From assembly GCF_003350535.1 (NCBI RefSeq), contig NZ_QQBB01000001.1:232629-296628 (forward strand): a stretch of 64,000 bases of DNA, given 5' to 3'. The notes beneath the pieces were generated by a model. The model did not search any database, was not told the origin of the DNA, and was given only the letters and a program-made list of their open reading frames with translations. The stretch is from Microvirga subterranea. GTDB taxonomy: Bacteria; Pseudomonadota; Alphaproteobacteria; Rhizobiales; Beijerinckiaceae. This document shows, in pieces, positions 1-9,058 of this stretch (its first letter is position 1; the number at the start of each line of letters is the position of its first letter). The translations under genes were made by a program, and so were the position numbers.

Positions 1-151
1 GGCATTCGGGCTCGCACACGCCGCAGTCGATGCACTCGTCGGGATGGATGACGAGCATGTTCTCGCCCTCGTAGAAACAGTCGACCGGACAGACTTCGAC
101 GCAGTCCATGTATTTGCACTTGATGCAATTTTCCGTGACGACGTAGGTCAT
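1..151 (-). CDS. fdxA: 7Fe ferredoxin FdxA (partial, cut by the window edge)
   Basis: The first 50 residues of a small electron-transfer protein are visible; the C-terminus lies outside the window. Cysteines at positions 9, 17, 21, 40, 43, 46 and 50, with CP after Cys21, match the 3Fe-4S/4Fe-4S pattern of FdxA-type ferredoxins, which start MTYVVTENC. Proteins of this family carry electrons at low potential in the cytoplasm; the partner cannot be told from here. It lies downstream of the S4 gene on the same strand, but a terminator-like hairpin separates them, so it probably has its own promoter. Confidence 0.9.
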
Positions 152-177
152 GAACGGTCCTTTGAGAGGGTCGGTTC

Positions 178-212
178 TAAAAACAAAAAGGCCTAAAGTC
201 GCTCTAGCGACT
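178..212 (-). terminator. Rho-independent terminator of the S4/helicase unit
   Basis: On the minus strand a perfect 6-bp stem (AGTCGC/GCGACT, 197-212) with a 4-nt loop is followed by a T-rich run ending TTTTTGTTTTT. The TAG stop codon of the S4 gene falls inside the loop, so termination and the end of translation coincide. It separates the helicase-S4 pair from fdxA. Confidence 0.65.
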
Positions 213-506
213 GTCGTCGCCGCTGACAAGCGTCTCCACCCCCGGCTCGAGGCTCATGTAGAGCAGCCTTGCTTCCGGCGCAGGGCCCCGGCGTTCGCCG
301 AGCGCCTCGACGCGGACCACGAGGGTGGACCGGGCGAGCGCCAGCGTGATCACGTCACCCACCGCGATGGCCTTGGCGGCATTCTCGGCGCGCTGTCCGT
401 TGACCCTGACGAAGCCGCTCGCGACGAGCTTCGCCGCGAGCGTGCGGGACTTCGCGAAGCGCGCGAACCAGAGCCACTTGTCGAGCCGCTGCCGGTCCTC
501 ACGCAT
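204..506 (-). CDS. S4-domain RNA-binding protein (Hsp15-like)
   Basis: A 100-residue protein opening with [15 protein letters not shown], the classic start of an S4 fold, followed by the [11 protein letters not shown] turn typical of Hsp15/RqcH-partner-like single-S4 proteins. The family binds structured RNA; the Hsp15 branch recycles stalled 50S subunits carrying nascent chains. Apart from the S4 domain (about residues 6-70) there is only a short tail. It starts 14 bp after the helicase stop on the same strand, so the two are probably co-transcribed and may both act on RNA. The family call is firm; the Hsp15 role is inference. Confidence 0.85.
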
Positions 507-520
507 CGCAGGTCATCGCC

Positions 521-3500
521 TCACTTCTTGCTGTCCTCGAGCTGGGCCTTGAGGGCCATGAGCTTGGCGAAGGGCGAGTTCGGATCGGGCTGCTTCTCGC
601 GCCGCTCGTGACCGCCGTCGCGGCGGCCTTCGTGGCGCTTGTCCGGGCGGGGGCCGCGACGCTCGTCGTGGCGTCCCGGACGGGGTCCGCGGTCCTGCTG
701 CGGACGGCCGCCCTCTCCCTGCGCCTCGCGACGGTGGTCGGGCCGGCGATCCGGACGGGGCCCCTGGCGGTTGGGGCGCTCGCCCGCCTCGCCCTGAGCC
801 TCGCCGCGGGGACGGCGGTCCTGGCGCTCGCCTCGGTGGGGACGGCCGCGGCCGTGACGGGCCTGCCCGCCCTCGTGGTGACGCCGACCCTGGCGCCAGA
901 CCTCGATCGTCTCGGGCTCCGCCGGAGCCTCATCGGAAGAAACCTCTGCTGCTGCCTCCTGACCCTCCGCCGGAGCGGCGCCCTCGTGCGCGACCTCCAC
1001 GGCCTCGTTGACCGTGGCGGTGCCTTCGGGCGCCTCCGCGGCCACGGCCCCGACCTCCTGGGTCAGGACGGGCGCCTCGGGAGCCGCGCCGGCAGGCGCC
1101 TCCGAAGCAGCCTCGGCCTCAACGGGAGCGGCCTCGCCGGGTTCGGAATCCGCGGCCGGAGCCTCGGGCGCCGGAGCCGCCGCCTCCGTCGGAGCGGCGG
1201 CCGCGAGCGGCACCGTGATGGCCGGGCCTGGACGGCGATCGGCCACGTAGCCGAGCGACTTGAGGATCATGGCGAAATCCTCGCCGGCGCAGCCGACGAG
1301 CGACGTCATGGCGACCGTGGGGACGAAGCCCTCCCCGTCGGCGGCGCCGGCAGGCGGCTCGCCGGGGGTCACGCCCGGACGGTAGGTGATGGCGGGACGG
1401 ATCAGGTCTGCGAGGCGCTCCAGGATGTCGACGCGCACGGCCCTGCCGCCGCAGACCCGGAAGCCGGCGGCGCGGTAGAGGCCGGAGGCGATCTCGGCAT
1501 CGACCGGGATCGAGGTGCGTCCCGACTGGGCCAGATGGGCGATCTCGTCGATGCCCTTCTGGTCGAGGCCGCCGTTCTGCAGCGCCCAGAGCTGCGCCGC
1601 GAGGGTGCGAGGCGCGGGCTTCAGTAGGGCCGGGAGATAGAGGTGATAGGCGCCAAAGCGGACGCCGGCCTTGCGCAGGGCCGCGCGGGCATCCTGATCG
1701 AGGCTGCGCACGTCGTTGAGGACCTTGGAGCGCTCGAGCACGCCCAGCGACTCGCCGATCTGGAACGCGATACCGCGGGCGAGCCCCGCGAGCTCCTGGC
1801 TTTCCTCGAGCTGCATCAGCGGGCCGAGCAGGCGCACGATGTAGGCCTTGAGCCAGGCGCGCAGGCGGCTCTCCACCTTGTCGCGGGCGGGACCCGTCAG
1901 CTGCTCGTCCGAGAGGATGCGCAGGCGCGGCTCGAAGAGCTTGTCGCCAGGCTCCAGCTTGGCGACCGGATCGCCCATCCACCGGATGGTGCCGTCGTTC
2001 GAGAGCACGAGGGAGGCGTCCGGCGTCTCGGCGAAGCGGTCGGCCCGCGCCTCGATCTCGCCGGCCAGCGCCTTGCTGGCTGCATTCCGCAGGGTCTTGG
2101 CCTCCGCCGTATCGGCCTGAGGGTCGGGCACGAAATGGAATCCGTGCAGGTGGCCGATGTGCTGACCCTCGACAGTGACGTCGCCGGTGGTCGTAATTTC
2201 CGCTTCGAGCATCGTGTTCTCTCTCAAGCGCCGCATGAGAACGCTGGTTCGCCTGTCGACAAAGCGCTGGGCGAGACGTTCATGGAGCGCGTCCGATAGC
2301 TTGTCCTCTACCTGACGCGCAACACCCTGCCAATGCTCCGGGTCCTTCAACCAGTCGGGACGGTTAGCGACGAAGGACCAGGTCCGGACCTGGGCGATCC
2401 GGTTGGACAGGGTGTCGATGTCGCCATCCGTGCGGTCCATAGCCGATAAATGGCGGGAAAACCAATCCGCCGGGACCGCTCCGTCCTTCATGAGGAAACG
2501 ATAGAGCTGCCCGACCAGATCCGCATGGGTCTGCGGGGACACTTTTCTGTAATCGGGCACCTGGCAGACCTGCCACAGCCGCTCCACGGCCACCTTGGAC
2601 CGCCCGAAAGCCTGGATGTCGTCGTCCCGGGCCAGCACCTCCAGGGCCGCCACGTCCTCGCCCATGGGCGCCCTGACGAGCCCGTATTCCCGCGGCTGCT
2701 CGGCGAGGGAGTCGCGCAGGCGCCCCAGGGACGAGAAGTCGAGGTCCGGGTTGCGCCATTGCAGGATGCGCAGGGGGTCGAAGGTGTGGTTTTCCAGGGC
2801 CTCGACGGTTTCCGCATCGAACGATGGGCAGCGGCCCGTCGTCCCGAAGGTGCCGTCGCGCATGTGGCGGCCGGCGCGGCCGGCGATCTGGGCCAGCTCC
2901 GGGTTGTAGAGCTTCCGGAAGCGGAAGCCGTCGTATTTCTTGTCGGACGCGAAGGCGACGTGATCGACGTCGAGATTGAGGCCCATCCCGACCGCGTCGG
3001 TCGCCACGAGATATTCCACGTCGCCGGACTGGTAGAGCTCCACCTGGGCGTTGCGGGTCCGGGGCGAGAGGGCGCCGAGAACCACGGCCGCGCCGCCGCG
3101 CTGGCGCCGGATCAGCTCGGCGATGGCGTAGACCTCCTCGGCCGAGAAGGCCACGATGGCCGAGCGCCGGGGCAGGCGCGAGACCTTCTTCTCGCCCGCG
3201 AAGGTGAGCTTCGACAGGCGCGGCCGGGTGATCACGTGCACGCCCGGGATCAGCGCCTCGATCAGTGGCCGCATGGTGTTGGACCCGATGAGCAGGGTCT
3301 CCTCGCGCCCGCGCTGGTTCAGGAGCCGGTCCGTGAAGACGTGCCCCCGGTCGAGGTCGCTCGCGAGCTGGATCTCGTCCACGGCCACGAAGGCGAGATC
3401 GAGGTCCCGGGGCATGGCCTCGACGGTGGAGATCCAGTAGCGCGGCCGATCGGGCTTGATCTTCTCCTCGCCGGTCACCAGGGCGACGTTGTGGACGCCG

Positions 3501-3682
3501 GCCTTCTCGACGACCCGCTGGTAGACCTCCCGCGCGAGCAGGCGTAGGGGCAGGCCGATCATGCCGCTCTCGTGCCCGAGCATGCGCTCGATGGCGAGAT
3601 GGGTCTTGCCGGTATTGGTGGGCCCGAGCACGGCCGTGACGCCGCGCGCGCGGATTTGCGGGGGAAGGGAACGGCGGGGCAT
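521..3682 (-). CDS. Suv3-like superfamily 2 RNA/DNA helicase with basic C-terminal tail
   Basis: About 1,053 residues. Walker A GPTNTGKT lies near residue 20, a DEIQ Walker B near 103, and QIAGRAGRHMRDG (motif VI) near 280, all as in the Suv3/DExH helicases related to the mitochondrial RNA-degradosome enzyme. The central part is helicase core plus the helical Suv3-type region. After about residue 800 the protein becomes Ala/Glu-rich, then changes into about 130 residues dominated by Arg, Gly, Pro and His, ending in a short helix (FAKLMALKAQLE). An ATG 13 codons upstream (3721) is possible; I chose the MPRRSLPP start because the helicase fold begins at once. It is followed by the S4 gene. Confidence 0.85.
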   Translation of the reverse strand: MPRRSLPPQIRARGVTAVLGPTNTGKTHLAIERMLGHESGMIGLPLRLLAREVYQRVVEKAGVHNVALVTGEEKIKPDRPRYWISTVEAMPRDLDLAFVAVDEIQLASDLDRGHVFTDRLLNQRGREETLLIGSNTMRPLIEALIPGVHVITRPRLSKLTFAGEKKVSRLPRRSAIVAFSAEEVYAIAELIRRQRGGAAVVLGALSPRTRNAQVELYQSGDVEYLVATDAVGMGLNLDVDHVAFASDKKYDGFRFRKLYNPELAQIAGRAGRHMRDGTFGTTGRCPSFDAETVEALENHTFDPLRILQWRNPDLDFSSLGRLRDSLAEQPREYGLVRAPMGEDVAALEVLARDDDIQAFGRSKVAVERLWQVCQVPDYRKVSPQTHADLVGQLYRFLMKDGAVPADWFSRHLSAMDRTDGDIDTLSNRIAQVRTWSFVANRPDWLKDPEHWQGVARQVEDKLSDALHERLAQRFVDRRTSVLMRRLRENTMLEAEITTTGDVTVEGQHIGHLHGFHFVPDPQADTAEAKTLRNAASKALAGEIEARADRFAETPDASLVLSNDGTIRWMGDPVAKLEPGDKLFEPRLRILSDEQLTGPARDKVESRLRAWLKAYIVRLLGPLMQLEESQELAGLARGIAFQIGESLGVLERSKVLNDVRSLDQDARAALRKAGVRFGAYHLYLPALLKPAPRTLAAQLWALQNGGLDQKGIDEIAHLAQSGRTSIPVDAEIASGLYRAAGFRVCGGRAVRVDILERLADLIRPAITYRPGVTPGEPPAGAADGEGFVPTVAMTSLVGCAGEDFAMILKSLGYVADRRPGPAITVPLAAAAPTEAAAPAPEAPAADSEPGEAAPVEAEAASEAPAGAAPEAPVLTQEVGAVAAEAPEGTATVNEAVEVAHEGAAPAEGQEAAAEVSSDEAPAEPETIEVWRQGRRHHEGGQARHGRGRPHRGERQDRRPRGEAQGEAGERPNRQGPRPDRRPDHRREAQGEGGRPQQDRGPRPGRHDERRGPRPDKRHEGRRDGGHERREKQPDPNSPFAKLMALKAQLEDSKK

Positions 3683-3880
3683 GCCTGGGTACGACAGTGC
3701 GGGTGGGTCCCGAATAAACACGCGAGAGGCGACCCGATCGTTTGCAGGCTCAGGCCGCCGTCTCAGAACGCAGCCCGACCCATGGGCCCAACTGCAGGCT
3801 GACCCCTTATATGGTGTTTCATTCCGAGATCGCCAGCGGAGAAGCGGATTCTTCCTGCTGAAAACACAAGCTTTCCGGGC

Positions 3881-4702
3881 TCAGGGCCGAGCCGCGGTCG
3901 GAATGATCTTGGCGTCGCCCTCGACCGAGAAGCTCGCCGCCTCGACCACGCTCATGCCGATCATGGTGCGCACGGCGACGCGGACCGGGAACAGCAGGCG
4001 CTGCCCCTCGACGGGGGCGAGCCAGACCGACATGTCCTTGTTGTCCTCCATGAACTTCGTGGAGGGCCGCAGGGCGCGGTGGCCGGAAATCGGCACGTAG
4101 CGGGCGTTGCAGACCAGGACCGGGCCCGAATAGCCCGGCAGGGCGGCCGTCTTGGTCTCCGCATAGGAGAGGACCACGTTGAAGCGCGCGGCGCCGTCGA
4201 AGACCGGGATGGTGCGGTTGCAGTTGGCCGCGTCGGTCAGGCTGCCCGAGGCGACGGCCGGCATCAGGAGGGCGCTCACGGGATCGATGACGCCCTTCTT
4301 GTGGTCCTCCTTGACCGGCACCCGGTCCGCCTTCTCCTCGATGGGCGGCACGATCTCCACCGCCGCCACGTTGCCGCCCGTCAGGCCCATGCGGACCGTC
4401 CGCTGGTCGCTGGACGAGCGGGAGGTCACCGCGAAGGAGCTCGGCTGCGGCTGCGGCCCCACAATGGTGCCGGACGCCGTGGCGGCCCCCTTGCCTCCGG
4501 TGAGCATCTTGGCCAGGCCCGACAGCTTCACGCCGGCCTGCATCTTGTACTTCGAGCCGTCGAAGGTCGAGGCGAGGTCGGCCTTCCCGAGGGAGAGGCC
4601 CATCAGGGTGACGTCGTATTCGGCCTTGAGGGTCTGCGCCTGGCCGGGCGCGGCGCTCGCGGCTAAGGCCAAGGTCGTGAGAACGGAGGCGATGAGGCGC
4701 AT
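3881..4702 (-). CDS. DUF3108 domain secreted protein
   Basis: 273 residues with a clear Sec signal peptide (MRLIASVLTTLALAASAAPGQA, cleavage near residue 22) followed by the KAEYDVTLMGLSLGKADL opening typical of DUF3108 proteins. These are periplasmic or outer-envelope beta-rich proteins of unknown biochemistry, common in Alphaproteobacteria. No catalytic motif is visible. It is transcribed divergently from rpmB and no close partner lies on its strand. Its position next to rpmB is frequent in this order, but I draw no functional link from it. Confidence 0.8.
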   Translation of the reverse strand: MRLIASVLTTLALAASAAPGQAQTLKAEYDVTLMGLSLGKADLASTFDGSKYKMQAGVKLSGLAKMLTGGKGAATASGTIVGPQPQPSSFAVTSRSSSDQRTVRMGLTGGNVAAVEIVPPIEEKADRVPVKEDHKKGVIDPVSALLMPAVASGSLTDAANCNRTIPVFDGAARFNVVLSYAETKTAALPGYSGPVLVCNARYVPISGHRALRPSTKFMEDNKDMSVWLAPVEGQRLLFPVRVAVRTMIGMSVVEAASFSVEGDAKIIPTAARP

Positions 4703-4814
4703 AGGGCTTTCCTGGAAGCTGTCCCGGAGATCTTTTTAGGTTTCATCTCACGGGAATCAGCTTATATCGTGACGACGTTGCTGCAAAAAATCGAGATGCG
4801 ACACCCTGCTATTC

Positions 4815-4843
4815 TTGACGCGGGGGAGCGTTTCGGCCTATAG
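4815..4843 (+). promoter_or_regulatory. Probable sigma70-type promoter of rpmB
   Basis: TTGACG (4815-4820) and CTATAG (4838-4843) are separated by exactly 17 bp on the coding strand, a near-consensus housekeeping promoter. A start near 4850 would leave a leader of about 100 nt before the rpmB ATG. Confidence 0.6.
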
Positions 4844-4950
4844 GCACGCACTCTTCCAAGGACTTCTGGTGTCCGGCCGCGCGGGATCTGCGTTGAAGCA
4901 AACCCGCGAAACTCAAGGTCGAGACCCCTCGATACGATAGGATTGAAACC

Positions 4951-5241
4951 ATGTCGCGCCGTTGCGAACTGACCGGCAAGGCCGTGCTGAGTGGCCATCT
5001 GGTGAGCCACTCGAACCGCAAGACGAAGCGGAAGTTCCTGCCGAACCTCTGCAACGTCACGCTCGTTTCCGACACGCTGCAGCGCTCCGTGCGCCTGCGC
5101 GTTTCCGCCCATGCGCTCCGCTCGGTCGAGCATCGCGGCGGTCTCGACGCCTTCCTGGCCAAGGCCAAGGCTGACGAGCTGTCGTCGGGCGCTCTCACGA
5201 TCAAGCGCGAGATCGAGAAGAAGCTCGCCGCTGCGAGCTAA
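4951..5241 (+). CDS. rpmB: 50S ribosomal protein L28
   Basis: 96 residues beginning [10 protein letters not shown], with [14 protein letters not shown] in the conserved basic stretch, a full-length alphaproteobacterial L28. It is a structural component of the large ribosomal subunit, near the peptide exit and E-site region. The gene stands alone: a near-consensus promoter lies about 110 bp upstream and a strong GC hairpin with a T run lies about 30 bp downstream. It is not paired with rpmG here. Confidence 0.97.
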   Translation: MSRRCELTGKAVLSGHLVSHSNRKTKRKFLPNLCNVTLVSDTLQRSVRLRVSAHALRSVEHRGGLDAFLAKAKADELSSGALTIKREIEKKLAAAS

Positions 5242-5272
5242 GCTCGGTCTCTCTCGAGACAATTTTGCATTC

Positions 5273-5297
5273 GGGCGGCCTCGCAGCCGCCCGTTTT
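5273..5297 (+). terminator. Rho-independent terminator of rpmB
   Basis: Perfect stem GGGCGGC (5273-5279) / GCCGCCC (5286-5292), then GTTTT. It lies between rpmB and the downstream transporter gene, so the transporter needs its own promoter or read-through. Confidence 0.8.
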
Positions 5298-5302
5298 GCG
5301 TT

Positions 5303-5328
5303 GGATCGGCCCTGAGCTCGGCCGATCC
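5303..5328 (+). promoter_or_regulatory. Leader hairpin ahead of the YhhQ-type gene
   Basis: Perfect 9-bp inverted repeat GGATCGGCC/GGCCGATCC with an 8-nt loop. It sits 25 bp before the start codon and directly before the ribosome-binding region (GGAG). It has no T run, so it is not a terminator. It could be a leader structure or a protein site. I see no preQ1 riboswitch consensus. Confidence 0.35.
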
Positions 5329-5353
5329 TGGCCGGCAGGGGAATGGAGCAACC

Positions 5354-5977
5354 ATGACCGCATTCGACCGTCGCGATTTCCTGATCGCCCTCGCGGGAAT
5401 GACCCTGGTCGTGCTCGCCTCGAACATCCTGGTCCAGTACCCGTTCCACCACATGGGACTAGGCGACTACCTGACCTGGGGCGCCTTCACCTATCCGTTC
5501 TCCTTCCTGGTCACGGACCTGTCGAACCGCCGTTTCGGGCCGCAGGGTGCCCGCCGCGTCGTCTACGCCGGCTTCGTCCTGGCCGTCGTCCTGTCGGTGA
5601 TCCTGGCCACGCCCCGCATCGCCATGGCGTCGGGCATGGCGTTCCTGACCGCGCAGCTTCTCGACATCCGGATCTTCGCCAGCCTGCGCCGCAAGGCCTG
5701 GTGGCTGCCCCCCTTCGTGTCCTCGGTGATCTCGTCCGCCCTCGACACGGCGATCTTCTTCTCGTTCGCGTTCTACTGCGGCCCCCTGCCCGGCTTCGGC
5801 CTGACCGTCAGCGACGGGTTCGCGGCCTTCGGCCTGGCGGACGAGTGCGTGGCGCTGCCCTGGGTCAGCCTGGCGGTCGCCGACTACAGCGTGAAGCTGG
5901 CGCTGGCCGCCTTGTCGATCGCCCCCTACGGGGCCATCCTGACCCTCATGCGCTCCCGGTCCCGGCAGGCCGCCTGA
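5354..5977 (+). CDS. YhhQ/VUT-family queuosine-precursor transporter
   Basis: 207 residues, almost wholly hydrophobic, with about six membrane spans. The motif YPFSFLVTDLSNRRFG and the later SSALDTAIFF are typical of the YhhQ (vitamin uptake-like, COG1738) family, known in E. coli to import the queuosine precursors preQ0 and preQ1. It sits in the inner membrane. The start at MTAFDRRDF is supported by GGAG a few bases upstream. A 9-bp hairpin precedes it. Its neighbours (rpmB, terminated, and a convergent esterase-like gene) give no pathway context. Confidence 0.82.
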   Translation: MTAFDRRDFLIALAGMTLVVLASNILVQYPFHHMGLGDYLTWGAFTYPFSFLVTDLSNRRFGPQGARRVVYAGFVLAVVLSVILATPRIAMASGMAFLTAQLLDIRIFASLRRKAWWLPPFVSSVISSALDTAIFFSFAFYCGPLPGFGLTVSDGFAAFGLADECVALPWVSLAVADYSVKLALAALSIAPYGAILTLMRSRSRQAA

Positions 5978-6016
5978 GCAGGCCCTCGGAGGTCAGCCGG
6001 AAAGGACGCGACGGCA

Positions 6017-7051
6017 TCACCCGGCGAGGGAAAACTCGAGCAGGATCGTGCGCTGGAACGGACTGAAATTGTCGTCGGAGATCAGGGTCAGGACGGTGTC
6101 CGGGCCCTCCCGGTGGACCGACAGGCCCTCCATGATGTCGATCTGCTGCGTGGCGTCGCTCTCGTAGAGGACCGGGCCGTCGACCAGCGCGCCCGGCCGG
6201 ACGGCACGTCCGTCGATGCACCGCAGGCGAATGGAAAAGCCGCCGAGGAGCGAGAAACGTCGGTCGAGCAGCAGGAGATGACCGTCCGGCAGGAAGGCGA
6301 GGTCGGCGATCTCGTAATCGTCCGACCGGGCGACGTAGAACGTGCCGCGATGCCGGCCCGTGAGGATGAAGCCCTTCGTGGGCGTCGCGCTTCCGCGCTC
6401 GTCCCGCTCCGCAACCGCCACCAGGGAGCCGGCGAGCGCCGACCCGCGCGGCGCAACCGCCATGGCTTCGAGCCCGCGGTTGTTCGGGAGGTCCTTGACC
6501 TCCTCCGGGACCGGAATGGGGCGCCCGCGCACCAGGAGGCCGGCCGGATCCCAATCGAACCGGATCACGTCCTGGCTGCGCTCGACGCCGATGAAGGCGG
6601 TCCGGCCCGCGATGGCCAGGCTTTCCGTGTCGAAGAAGCGCGACTTGGCGAGGGGCTTGCCGGTTTCGAGCAGCAGCGGCGCCAGGACGGTGTCGCCAAG
6701 CCCGGAGAGGCGCCCTTCGGACGTCTCGACCCGGGCGCGCAGCCAATGGGCGTTGTCCGAGACGGCGACAAGTCTTTCGCCATCGGCCGAGCGCCACAGG
6801 GCCGAGAAGCCGCCGAAGCCCGACACGGGGGATTTCAGCACCAAGCCGGACCGGAACAGGAGGCTCCCGAATCTTGTCCGGTCCGGATCGGACACGGACA
6901 GGCGATCGATGGGAACCGCCGTGACCGACACGGCCGTGTCCTGCGCGAGCGGCCGGGGCCGGGGGACGAGGACGTCGGTGAAGCCGCCCGCGAGGGTTGC
7001 CGTTGCGAGTGCGCCGCCGCCGATCAGGAACGATCGCCGGCTGAGCCTCAC
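6017..7051 (-). CDS. Tat-exported esterase-like/phytase-family protein
   Basis: 344 residues. The N-terminus has a twin-arginine motif ([10 protein letters not shown]) and a hydrophobic stretch to about residue 22, so the protein is probably exported folded. The body matches the esterase-like activity of phytase family (beta-propeller-like), with [26 protein letters not shown] near the start and GLEAMAVAP in the middle. The substrate is not known; a phosphoester or lactone is a guess from the family name. Its start overlaps the end of cobT by 4 bp, so the two are translationally coupled, although no functional link to cobalamin is obvious. Confidence 0.78.
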   Translation of the reverse strand: MRLSRRSFLIGGGALATATLAGGFTDVLVPRPRPLAQDTAVSVTAVPIDRLSVSDPDRTRFGSLLFRSGLVLKSPVSGFGGFSALWRSADGERLVAVSDNAHWLRARVETSEGRLSGLGDTVLAPLLLETGKPLAKSRFFDTESLAIAGRTAFIGVERSQDVIRFDWDPAGLLVRGRPIPVPEEVKDLPNNRGLEAMAVAPRGSALAGSLVAVAERDERGSATPTKGFILTGRHRGTFYVARSDDYEIADLAFLPDGHLLLLDRRFSLLGGFSIRLRCIDGRAVRPGALVDGPVLYESDATQQIDIMEGLSVHREGPDTVLTLISDDNFSPFQRTILLEFSLAG

Positions 7052-8940
7052 GCGACCGCCCTGCGCCGCGGCGCCCGCGACACCGGGGGCGGGTTCTCCT
7101 CGAAGAGTTCCGCGAGCTTCTCGGTCATCACTCCGCCGAGCTCCTCCGCGTCCACGATGGTGACGGCGCGGCGGTAGTAGCGGGTCACGTCATGACCGAT
7201 GCCGATGGCGATGAGCTCCACGGGCGAGCGGGTCTCGATCTCGTCGATGATGAAGCGCAGGTGGCGCTCGAGATAATTGCCCGGATTGACCGACAGGGTC
7301 GAGTCGTCGACCGGCGCGCCGTCGGAGATCACCATCAGGATGCGGCGCTGCTCGGGACGTCCGAGCAGGCGCTTGTGCGCCCAGTCGAGCGCCTCGCCGT
7401 CGATGTTCTCCTTGAGCAGCCCCTCGCGCATCATCAGGCCGAGATTCTTGCGGGCCCGGCGCCAGGGCGCGTCCGCCGACTTGTAGACGATGTGGCGCAG
7501 GTCGTTGAGCCGGCCCGGATTGGCGGGCTTGCCGCTCTGGAGCCAGGACTCGCGCGCCTGGCCGCCCTTCCAGGCCCGGGTCGTGAAGCCGAGGATCTCG
7601 ACCTTCACGCCGCAGCGCTCGAGCGTCCGGGCCAGGATGTCGGCGCAGGTCGCCGCCACCGTGATGGGACGGCCGCGCATGGAGCCGGAATTGTCCAGGA
7701 GCAGGGTCACCACCGTGTCGCGGAAGTTCGTGTCCTGCTCCTGCTTGAAGCTCAGGGGCTGGAACGGGTCCATGACCACGCGCGGCAGGCGCGCCGGATC
7801 GAGGGTGCCCTCCTCGAGGTCGAACTCCCAGGACCGGTTCTGCTGCGCCATCAGGCGGCGCTGCAGCCGGTTCGCGAGACGCCCGACCACCCCCTGCAGG
7901 TGCGCGAGCTGCTTGTCGAGATAGGCGCGCAGGCGCGTCAGCTCGTCCGAGTCGCAGAGGTCCTCCGCATGGATGACCTCGTCGAACTTGGTCGTGAAGG
8001 GCTTGTAGTCGGGACCGCGGGCCTCGTTGTGCCGGGACGGCGGACGCCAGGATTCGGCCGCATCCTCGGAATCGGCCTCGTCGGCCTCCTCGGGCAGCTC
8101 GCCGGAAGGCCCATCCGCGTCTTCGGTGGCGCCGTCCTCCATTTCGTCGCTGGCGTCCTCGCTGACCTCGACCTCGGCCCGGTCTCCTTGCGATTCCTGC
8201 TCCGACTCGCCCTCGCCCTGCTGCTGGTCCTGGTCGGATTCGTTCTCCTCCTCGTTCTCATCGTCCTCGGGGTTGAGGGCGGCCTCGTCGGCCATGTCGA
8301 GGGAGGCGAGCAGGTCGCGGATCGAGCGCGCGAAATCGCGCTGGCTTTCGATGTTCTTGAGCAGGCCGTCGAGGTCGCGGCCGGCGCGGTCCTCGACGAA
8401 GTCGCGCCAGAGCTCCACGATCTTGGCGGCCGCCGCCGGCGGCCTCTCGCCCGTGAGGCGCTCGCGCACCATGAGGGCGACCGCATCCTCGAGCGGCGCA
8501 TCGGCCCGGTCGGTGATGTCCTCGTACTTGCCGCCGCGATGGTAGCGGTCTTCGAGCATCGCCGTGATGTTGGACGCGACGCCCCTCATGCGGCGCGAGC
8601 CGATGGACTCGACGCGAGCCTGCTCGACCGCGTCGAACACGGCGCGGGCGGCCTGCCCCTCGGGAGCGAGGCGGCGGTGCAGGGTGGCGTCGTGGCAGGC
8701 GAGCCGCAGGGCCATGGCGTCCGCATTGCCGCGCAGGATCGCCACGTCGTGCGAGGTAAGCCGCCGCGGCGGCTCCGGCAGGCGGGCCTTGTCGCCCATG
8801 AGGGCCGGCCGGTCGGACGCGAAGGTCACCTCGAGGTCCGGCTTGCGGGCGATGGCCTTCATGGCACCGGCGATGGAGCGCTTCAGCGGCTCCGCCGGCG
8901 CTTCCTTCTTCTCACCTGGCTTGCGGTTCGAGATGGACAT
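7048..8940 (-). CDS. cobT: Aerobic cobaltochelatase subunit CobT
   Basis: 630 residues, the usual length for alphaproteobacterial CobT. The N-terminal part carries the conserved chelatase helical domain. The middle (about 215-300) is strongly acidic, with long Asp/Glu/Gln runs. The C-terminus is a von Willebrand A domain whose MIDAS motif DNSGSMRG binds Mg2+. With CobS (AAA+) and CobN it inserts Co2+ into hydrogenobyrinic acid a,c-diamide in aerobic B12 synthesis. cobS lies 118 bp upstream on the same strand, separated by an intergenic palindromic repeat. cobN is not in the window. Confidence 0.95.
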   Translation of the reverse strand: MSISNRKPGEKKEAPAEPLKRSIAGAMKAIARKPDLEVTFASDRPALMGDKARLPEPPRRLTSHDVAILRGNADAMALRLACHDATLHRRLAPEGQAARAVFDAVEQARVESIGSRRMRGVASNITAMLEDRYHRGGKYEDITDRADAPLEDAVALMVRERLTGERPPAAAAKIVELWRDFVEDRAGRDLDGLLKNIESQRDFARSIRDLLASLDMADEAALNPEDDENEEENESDQDQQQGEGESEQESQGDRAEVEVSEDASDEMEDGATEDADGPSGELPEEADEADSEDAAESWRPPSRHNEARGPDYKPFTTKFDEVIHAEDLCDSDELTRLRAYLDKQLAHLQGVVGRLANRLQRRLMAQQNRSWEFDLEEGTLDPARLPRVVMDPFQPLSFKQEQDTNFRDTVVTLLLDNSGSMRGRPITVAATCADILARTLERCGVKVEILGFTTRAWKGGQARESWLQSGKPANPGRLNDLRHIVYKSADAPWRRARKNLGLMMREGLLKENIDGEALDWAHKRLLGRPEQRRILMVISDGAPVDDSTLSVNPGNYLERHLRFIIDEIETRSPVELIAIGIGHDVTRYYRRAVTIVDAEELGGVMTEKLAELFEENPPPVSRAPRRRAVA

Positions 8941-8955
8941 CTCATTCCTTTACCC

Positions 8956-9054
8956 GTCATCCCGGCCGAAAGCGTAGCGACGAGCCGGGATCGCCTCAAC
9001 CAGCGAAGCTCCCATACGATCCCGGATCGCGCCCCGCGGGCGCGTCCGGGACGA
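8956..9054. repeat. Intergenic palindromic repeat between cobS and cobT
   Basis: Two inverted-repeat blocks in tandem: CATCCCGGC ... GCCGGGATC, then a second GATCCCGGA ... TCCGGGACGAC with a GCGCCCCGCGGGCGCG core. The layout matches the families of mobile-looking palindromes seen between genes in Hyphomicrobiales. Related copies in this window are at 38747-38840 and 45581-45670. Between two co-directional genes it would form a stable RNA stem in the operon transcript. Confidence 0.6.
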
Positions 9055-9058
9055 CACT

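Noticed and set aside
5242..5353. preQ1 riboswitch ahead of the YhhQ gene
   Set aside because: The expected short aptamer pattern is absent; only a terminator and a plain hairpin are seen.
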